11,183 bases of DNA. Source: Spongiibacteraceae bacterium. GTDB lineage: Bacteria > Pseudomonadota > Gammaproteobacteria > Pseudomonadales > PIVM01. Within the stretch, counting starts at the first letter, position 1. Each line of letters starts with the position of its first letter. Below are positions 7,105-11,183 of the stretch, in pieces. The stretch is from NCBI GenBank assembly GCA_030618505.1, contig JAUXDF010000064.1:1-11183 (forward strand), given 5' to 3'. Both the position numbers and the translations under genes were made by a program. Below the pieces are notes generated by a model. It had not been told where the DNA came from and made no database searches. It was given only the letters and a program-made list of their open reading frames with translations.

Positions 7105-7120
7105 AGGCGGGTATATTGCA
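7105..7120 (+). promoter_or_regulatory. Candidate sigma-54 (-24/-12) promoter upstream of cheY
   Basis: AGGCGG-GTATA-TTGCA has GG (7106-7107) and GC (7118-7119) separated by exactly 10 bases. The -12 element TTGCA is perfect and the -24 element shares GGC with the TGGCAC consensus. It would give a leader of about 200 bases ahead of cheY. Chemotaxis genes are more often placed under FliA in Pseudomonas models, so this would be a departure. Confidence 0.4.
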
Positions 7121-7322
7121 TATCTCTGGCCTGATGAGTATTTTCTCCTGCTTTTTTAGTCTCATGTTTGTACGTTATTCCCTCAGTATTTGTGTTTGAA
7201 ACCAGTTATTTGGCGAATTTTCTTCTTATCTCTTGTCATTTAAAGAAAAAACTGGATACCGGTGGAACTGGTACTAGACTTTAGTGGTGAAAGTCGAATG
7301 AGTTGTCTAGATATTGTGTGGT

Positions 7323-7327
7323 GGAGG
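7323..7327 (+). promoter_or_regulatory. Shine-Dalgarno GGAGG deciding the cheY start
   Basis: GGAGG lies 5 bases before a TTG at 7333 and 17 bases before the ATG at 7345. The spacing favours initiation at TTG, giving MDKNMKILIVDDFS, an N-terminus I recall from other gammaproteobacterial CheY proteins. Confidence 0.6.
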
Positions 7328-7332
7328 TTGCT

Positions 7333-7722
7333 TTGGACAAGAATATGAAGATTCTTATTGTTGACGATTTTTCAACAATGAGAAGGATTATCAAAAATCT
7401 TCTGAGAGACCTGGGTTTTTCAAATACCCAGGAAGCAGATGATGGCCTGACGGGGCTGCCGATGCTGCAGAGTGGTAGTTTTGATTTTTTGATTACCGAC
7501 TGGAATATGCCGGGTATGACAGGTATCGATCTGCTAAAGGCTGTGCGGGCCGATGAGCGCCTGCGGGATTTGCCAATCCTGATGGTCACGGCAGAGGCAA
7601 AGCGTGATCAAATAATAGAGGCAGCGCAAGCGGGTGTGAATGGCTACGTTGTTAAACCTTTTACCGCTGCGGTACTTAAAGAAAAAATCGATAAGGTCTT
7701 TGAGCGCGTAGACGCCAGTTAA
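7333..7722 (+). CDS. cheY: Chemotaxis response regulator CheY
   Basis: A single receiver domain of 129 residues. When phosphorylated by CheA it binds FliM in the flagellar switch and changes rotation. Numbered from the TTG start, the acidic pair is Asp11-Asp12, the phosphoacceptor is Asp56 (TDWNMPG), the conserved Thr is Thr86 (MVTAEAK) and the conserved Lys is Lys108 (VVKPF). There is no output domain. The start is taken at TTG 7333 on Shine-Dalgarno spacing. The ATG at 7345 (125 residues, MKILIVDDFS) is the main alternative, and an open frame back to 7303 is not supported by a ribosome site. cheZ follows 21 bases later, pairing the regulator with its phosphatase. Confidence 0.95.
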   Translation: MDKNMKILIVDDFSTMRRIIKNLLRDLGFSNTQEADDGLTGLPMLQSGSFDFLITDWNMPGMTGIDLLKAVRADERLRDLPILMVTAEAKRDQIIEAAQAGVNGYVVKPFTAAVLKEKIDKVFERVDAS

Positions 7723-7743
7723 TCGCAAGTATGGGGATTACAT

Positions 7744-8541
7744 ATGTTGGATGTCGACGAAGCCAAGGAGCCTTCCGAACTTATCAGTAGTTTGCAGGAG
7801 TCAGCTGAAAAACTGGTTGCCAAATTAGACCAGGGAGATTACGCCGGTGCTTCATCTGTTATTGAGGAGATAAAGCAGCAGCGTGACAGTGGTATATATC
7901 GGGAAGTTGGACGTCTGACCCGAGGGCTACATGATGCTATCAACAACTTTCACATAGATGTTGAGAATTATGGTGCTGGGGATAAGCAGGACTCCGAAAT
8001 GGTTAATGCACGTGATCGACTTGATTATGTGATTACCATGACGCAGGAAGCCGCGGATAAAACCATGGACATGGTGGAAGACGGGATTCCAATGGCGACT
8101 AATCTTAGTCAGGAAGCCGCCATCTTGCAAAAGGATTGGGGGCGTTTGATTCGCAGGGAAATGGATCCTTCAGAATTTCGCGAACTGTATAAACGTATAG
8201 ATGTGTTTCTCTCCCAGGCTAATACCAGCGCTGACAGTCTAAATGAAAAATTTAACAATATTCTGATGGCTCAGGGTTATCAGGATTTGACTGGGCAGGT
8301 TATTAAAAAAGTAATTTCTCTTGTCCAGGAAGTAGAAGAACGCTTGGTTGAACTTGTCCGAGTTGCTGGAGAAGTAGAAGAAATTACGGGAATCGTTCGT
8401 TCTACCGATAAAAAAGAGGATGATTCGAAAAATGAAAAAAATAACGAAGCAGAAGGTCCACAGATTAATGCCGAAAGCAGAACTGATGTTGTTTCCGGTC
8501 AGGATGATGTGGATGATTTGCTCTCAAGTTTGGGCTTCTGA
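7744..8541 (+). CDS. cheZ: CheY-phosphate phosphatase CheZ
   Basis: CheZ dephosphorylates CheY-P to end the signal. This 265-residue, mostly helical protein carries the active-site helix YQDLTGQVIKKV. Asp181 and Gln185 correspond to the Asp143/Gln147 pair of the E. coli enzyme, Gln orienting the attacking water. The long helices at about 85-215 match the four-helix-bundle dimer core. A polar Lys/Asp/Asn/Glu linker (222-250) tethers the C-terminal CheY-binding peptide DDVDDLLSSLGF (254-265), nearly the canonical tail. The ATG has GGGGA 6 bases upstream. The A-rich linker (bases about 8404-8460) contains short A runs. cheA starts 11 bases after the stop, with its ribosome site touching the cheZ stop codon. 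Confidence 0.96.
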   Translation: MLDVDEAKEPSELISSLQESAEKLVAKLDQGDYAGASSVIEEIKQQRDSGIYREVGRLTRGLHDAINNFHIDVENYGAGDKQDSEMVNARDRLDYVITMTQEAADKTMDMVEDGIPMATNLSQEAAILQKDWGRLIRREMDPSEFRELYKRIDVFLSQANTSADSLNEKFNNILMAQGYQDLTGQVIKKVISLVQEVEERLVELVRVAGEVEEITGIVRSTDKKEDDSKNEKNNEAEGPQINAESRTDVVSGQDDVDDLLSSLGF

Positions 8542-8552
8542 GGAGTGTGTGA

Positions 8553-10838
8553 ATGAGCTTCGGTGAAGACGAAGAAATTCTTCAGGATTTTCTGGTTGAA
8601 GCGGGCGAAATTATTGAATTGCTCTCTGAGCAGCTTGTTGACCTTGAGCAACGACCAGATGATAAAGATCTTCTGAATGCGATTTTTCGTGGCTTTCATA
8701 CTGTAAAAGGTGGAGCTGGTTTTTTGCAGCTTAATGCCTTGGTTGACTGTTGTCATATTACAGAGAACCTTTTTGACCTTTTGCGAAATGGCAAGCTGAG
8801 CGTATCTACCGAGTTAATGGATGTGGTGCTGCAGGCGCTTGATGCTGTTAACGAGATGTTTGCTGACGTTCAGGATCGTCAGGAGCTGACTGCGGCTGAC
8901 CCAGAGTTGATTGCCAGGTTAAGTCAATTGGTTGATGCGGCTAATAAACCCCAGGCAGCTGCAGCGCCTGCACCAGCTGAAACATCTTCCCCTGCCGATG
9001 CTCCGGATAATTCGGGTGATGGGGCGGGAGGTGATCTTAGTGATGTTGAATTCGAGCAGTTCCTGGATGCTATTCAGGAGGGCGGGGAAGTCCAACCTGC
9101 TGCAGGCTCTAGCGCTGGAGGAGTCGCTGAAAGTAGCGCTGTTTCCGAAGATGAAATTACCGACGATGAGTTTGAAACACTGCTTGATGGTATTCATGGT
9201 GAGGGTAAGCACGGTAGTGTAACTGCTGATGCCAGCGTTGATAATAAACCAGCTGAAGAAATTCCAGCTGCGCCTGCTACAAATAGTGATGAGATAAGCG
9301 AAGCTGAATTTGATGCTCTGCTCGATGAGCTTCATGGGAGTAAAGCGCCAGGCAAAGGAGGTGGGGATAACACTTCGGTTGCTAGCTCTGGGGCTGTTAC
9401 TGAAACCCCTGCGACGACTAATAATAGTAGCCCTGAATTGATTGGCGATGATGAGTTTGACTCCTTGTTGGATCAACTGCATGGAGCGGGCAAAGGTCCC
9501 ACGGCTGAGTCTGCGGCGCCAGCAGCGGATTCTCAAGCCAAGGAAGCACCTCCACCACAGCAATCGGCCCCACAGCCGGCTACGCCGCCTAAGGTAGAAA
9601 GGCCGGTAGCCCAAGCCGTCGAAAAACCGGTAGCTGCTGCTCCCAAGCCAAAGCGTAGTCCAAAGGACACTCCGACTGCAGAGACCACAGTGCGTGTTGA
9701 TACCCAGCGACTCGATGAGATCATGAACATGGTCGGTGAGCTGGTGTTAGTGAGAAACCGGCTAGTTCGCTTAGGTGTTAAAAGCGGCGATGAGGATATG
9801 GCTAAAGCCGTCTCCAATCTTGATGTGGTGACCGCTGATTTGCAGACCTCAGTAATGAAAACTCGAATGCAGCCCATAAAGAAAGTTTTTGGGCGCTTTC
9901 CTCGGGTTGTCAGGGACTTGGCTAGAAACCTGAAAAAGGAAATCTCTCTGGAGTTACAGGGAGAGGAAACCGATCTTGATAAAAATCTTGTTGAGGCCTT
10001 GGCCGACCCGTTGGTTCACCTGGTTAGAAACTCGGTTGATCATGGTGTAGAGATGCCTGATATTCGTGATGCGGCAGGCAAGTCTCGTGTCGGAAAGATT
10101 ATTTTGGCGGCGGAACAGGAAGGCGACCATATTCTTCTTTCTATTACTGACGATGGCGCTGGAATGGATCCTGAGAAGCTCAGGGGTATCGCCGTTGATA
10201 AAGGTTTATATGATGAAGATGCTGCTGCGCGCTTGAGTGATAGTGAATGCTTTAATCTGATATTTATGCCCGGGTTTTCGACTAAAAAAGAGATCTCTGA
10301 TGTCTCTGGTCGGGGGGTTGGTATGGATGTTGTTAAAACCAAAATCAGTCAGCTAAATGGTTCGATAGATATTCAGTCGAAAATTGGTGAGGGTACCCGG
10401 ATTGCGATCAAGGTGCCTTTGACTTTGGCTATTATGCCGACCTTGATGGTGATGTTGGGGAAGCAGACTTTTGCGTTGCCATTGGTCAGTGTGAATGAAA
10501 TTTTCCATATGGATCTGACACGAACGAATACTGTGGATGGCCAAGAGGTTGTTACTGTTCGGGAAAAAGCCTTGCCGTTGTTCTATTTGCGTCGCTGGCT
10601 TGTAAATGGTACTACAGATAAACAGCCCGATAATGCTCATGTGGTTATCGTCTCTGTCGGTACACAAAGAGTGGGCTTTGTTGTTGATAAATTGGTTGGC
10701 CAGGAAGAGGTTGTTATTAAGCCTCTGGGTAAAATGTTACAGGGAACGCCAGGCATGGCGGGTGCCACAATTACCGGTGATGGTAGAATTGCACTGATAC
10801 TTGATGTGCCTAGCATGTTGAAACGCTATGCAAGTTAA
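8553..10838 (+). CDS. cheA: Chemotaxis histidine kinase CheA
   Basis: CheA autophosphorylates under receptor control and passes phosphate to CheY and CheB. The 761 residues are about 100 more than in E. coli. The P1 HPt domain (about 1-125) holds the phosphorylated His49 in FRGFHTVKGGAGF. Residues 130-375 are an Ala/Pro/Gly-rich linker without a recognisable folded P2 domain but with four copies of an acidic motif. P3 dimerisation (about 378-440) begins RVDTQRLDEIMNMVGELVLV. The P4 kinase domain shows the N box HLVRNSVDHG (489-498), G1 DDGAGMD (533-539), F box FMPGFST (571-577) and G2 GRGVGMDVV (587-595). P5, the CheW-like regulatory domain, covers about 622-761. AGGAG overlaps the cheZ stop, 7 bases before the ATG, which suggests coupled translation. 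Confidence 0.97.
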   Translation: MSFGEDEEILQDFLVEAGEIIELLSEQLVDLEQRPDDKDLLNAIFRGFHTVKGGAGFLQLNALVDCCHITENLFDLLRNGKLSVSTELMDVVLQALDAVNEMFADVQDRQELTAADPELIARLSQLVDAANKPQAAAAPAPAETSSPADAPDNSGDGAGGDLSDVEFEQFLDAIQEGGEVQPAAGSSAGGVAESSAVSEDEITDDEFETLLDGIHGEGKHGSVTADASVDNKPAEEIPAAPATNSDEISEAEFDALLDELHGSKAPGKGGGDNTSVASSGAVTETPATTNNSSPELIGDDEFDSLLDQLHGAGKGPTAESAAPAADSQAKEAPPPQQSAPQPATPPKVERPVAQAVEKPVAAAPKPKRSPKDTPTAETTVRVDTQRLDEIMNMVGELVLVRNRLVRLGVKSGDEDMAKAVSNLDVVTADLQTSVMKTRMQPIKKVFGRFPRVVRDLARNLKKEISLELQGEETDLDKNLVEALADPLVHLVRNSVDHGVEMPDIRDAAGKSRVGKIILAAEQEGDHILLSITDDGAGMDPEKLRGIAVDKGLYDEDAAARLSDSECFNLIFMPGFSTKKEISDVSGRGVGMDVVKTKISQLNGSIDIQSKIGEGTRIAIKVPLTLAIMPTLMVMLGKQTFALPLVSVNEIFHMDLTRTNTVDGQEVVTVREKALPLFYLRRWLVNGTTDKQPDNAHVVIVSVGTQRVGFVVDKLVGQEEVVIKPLGKMLQGTPGMAGATITGDGRIALILDVPSMLKRYAS
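9033..9485 (+). repeat. Four-copy acidic peptide motif in the CheA P1-P3 linker
   Basis: Four 16-residue copies lie at CheA residues 161-176 (DLSDVEFEQFLDAIQE), 201-216 (EITDDEFETLLDGIHG), 247-262 (EISEAEFDALLDELHG) and 296-311 (LIGDDEFDSLLDQLHG). Start-to-start spacings are 40, 46 and 49 residues. All copies keep x-E-F-[DE]-x-[LF]-L-D-x-[IL]; three keep the final HG. DNA between copies has diverged, so these are conserved peptide units and not recent DNA duplications. The intervening sequence is low complexity (Ala, Pro, Gly, Ser). The motif resembles CheY-binding peptides of FliM and CheZ; the binding role is inference. Confidence 0.85.
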
Positions 10839-10860
10839 CAGCTAATGATCTGAGGGCAGT

Positions 10861-11183
10861 ATGGCGGTAAAAGTTTTAATCGTTGATGATTCAGGTTTTT
10901 TTCGTCGCAGGTTAAGGGAGTTGATAGACTCTAGTCCAGATCTTGAGGTTGTCGGAGCGGCAAGCAATGGCAAGGAGGCTGTTGAAAAAGCAAAAGAGCT
11001 TCGCCCCGATGTGATAACCATGGATTATGAAATGCCGGTGATGGATGGCATCACTGCGGTTCGTAAAATCATGGCCTCAAACCCCACCCCCATTTTGATG
11101 TTTTCTTCGCTAACCTATGAAGGAGCCAGGGTGACCTTGGACTCCCTTGAGGCTGGCGCAGTAGACTTTTTGCCCAAAAATTT
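10861..11183 (+). CDS. cheB: Chemotaxis methylesterase/glutamine deamidase CheB, 5' part
   Basis: The first 107 codons of CheB, cut by the window end. CheB removes methyl groups from chemoreceptors for adaptation and is activated by phosphate from CheA. Only the N-terminal receiver domain is visible: acidic pair Asp9-Asp10 (LIVDDSGFFRRR), phosphoacceptor Asp55 (ITMDYEMPVMDG), LMFSS (79-83) with the conserved Ser, and the conserved Lys in FLPKN at the end. The start of the CheB-specific region GARVTLDSLEAGAVDFLPKN distinguishes it from CheY. The catalytic methylesterase domain lies outside the window. GAGGG sits just upstream of the ATG. The gene starts 22 bases after cheA, in the same transcription unit. 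Confidence 0.94.
   Translation, partial: MAVKVLIVDDSGFFRRRLRELIDSSPDLEVVGAASNGKEAVEKAKELRPDVITMDYEMPVMDGITAVRKIMASNPTPILMFSSLTYEGARVTLDSLEAGAVDFLPKN

Larger units (their letters stand above)
7038..7332. other. Non-coding gap between fliA and cheY
   Basis: About 295 bases, the longest break in the plus-strand block. It is T-rich and holds one sigma-54-like site (7105-7120). I found no sigma-28 promoter with correct spacing, no convincing terminator for fliA and no RNA gene. Short open frames inside it lack ribosome sites. It probably contains the start of the chemotaxis transcript, although read-through from fliA is not excluded. Confidence 0.6.

Noticed and set aside
7072..7134. 20-codon open frame in the fliA-cheY gap
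   Set aside because: It has no Shine-Dalgarno sequence, no recognisable peptide and overlaps the candidate promoter. Consistent with chance.
8919..9614. 231-residue open frame antisense to cheA
   Set aside because: It mirrors the low-complexity Ala/Pro-rich linker of cheA on the opposite strand. Its Arg-rich composition is unlike real proteins, and cheA itself is certain.

Overview
The window is a stretch of a flagellar and chemotaxis locus from a polarly flagellated gammaproteobacterium. The gene order flhA, flhF, fleN (flhG), fliA, cheY, cheZ, cheA, cheB is the order known from Pseudomonas aeruginosa. The proteins read as close relatives of the Pseudomonas and marine gammaproteobacterial versions (CheY core MKILIVDDFSTMRRI, FliA beginning MTVVNGLTMYS, CheB beginning MAVKVLIVDDSGFFRRR). 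Base composition is moderate and codon use looks even across the locus, so I infer a marine relative of Pseudomonadales/Cellvibrionales. The genus cannot be read from this sequence.

Bases 1-516 hold no gene. Bases 1-412 form a nested palindromic element. Two 119-base arms (1-119 and 294-412) are inverted copies with 6 mismatches and no indels. Each arm contains its own 70-base hairpin and ends in a 30-36 base near-perfect palindrome. Between the arms sits a different hairpin of the common 'GCGAAGGCAGG' dispersed-repeat type. A weak stem-loop (446-472) follows. Next, on the minus strand, is a stand-alone metallo-beta-lactamase-fold hydrolase (517-1350), divergent from the flagellar genes. The 182-base divergent gap contains a plausible sigma-54 (-24/-12) promoter pointing toward flhA.

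From 1533 to the right edge everything is on the plus strand. FlhA is the export-gate membrane protein. FlhF (SRP-type GTPase) and FleN/FlhG (MinD-type ATPase) set the position and number of polar flagella. FliA (sigma-28) turns on late flagellar genes and overlaps the fleN stop codon. After a 295-base gap with a second sigma-54-like site comes a tightly packed chemotaxis signalling unit (gaps of 21, 11 and 22 bases): CheY, its phosphatase CheZ, the histidine kinase CheA, and the 5' part of the methylesterase CheB, cut by the window end.

The most interesting feature is in CheA. Where Escherichia coli has a folded P2 CheY-docking domain, this protein has a long Ala/Pro/Gly-rich linker with four copies of a 16-residue acidic amphipathic motif (for example SEAEFDALLDELHG). 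The motif resembles both the FliM N-terminal CheY-binding peptide and the CheZ C-terminal CheY-binding peptide, whose local version ends the neighbouring cheZ gene. I infer a multivalent CheY-docking array in place of P2.
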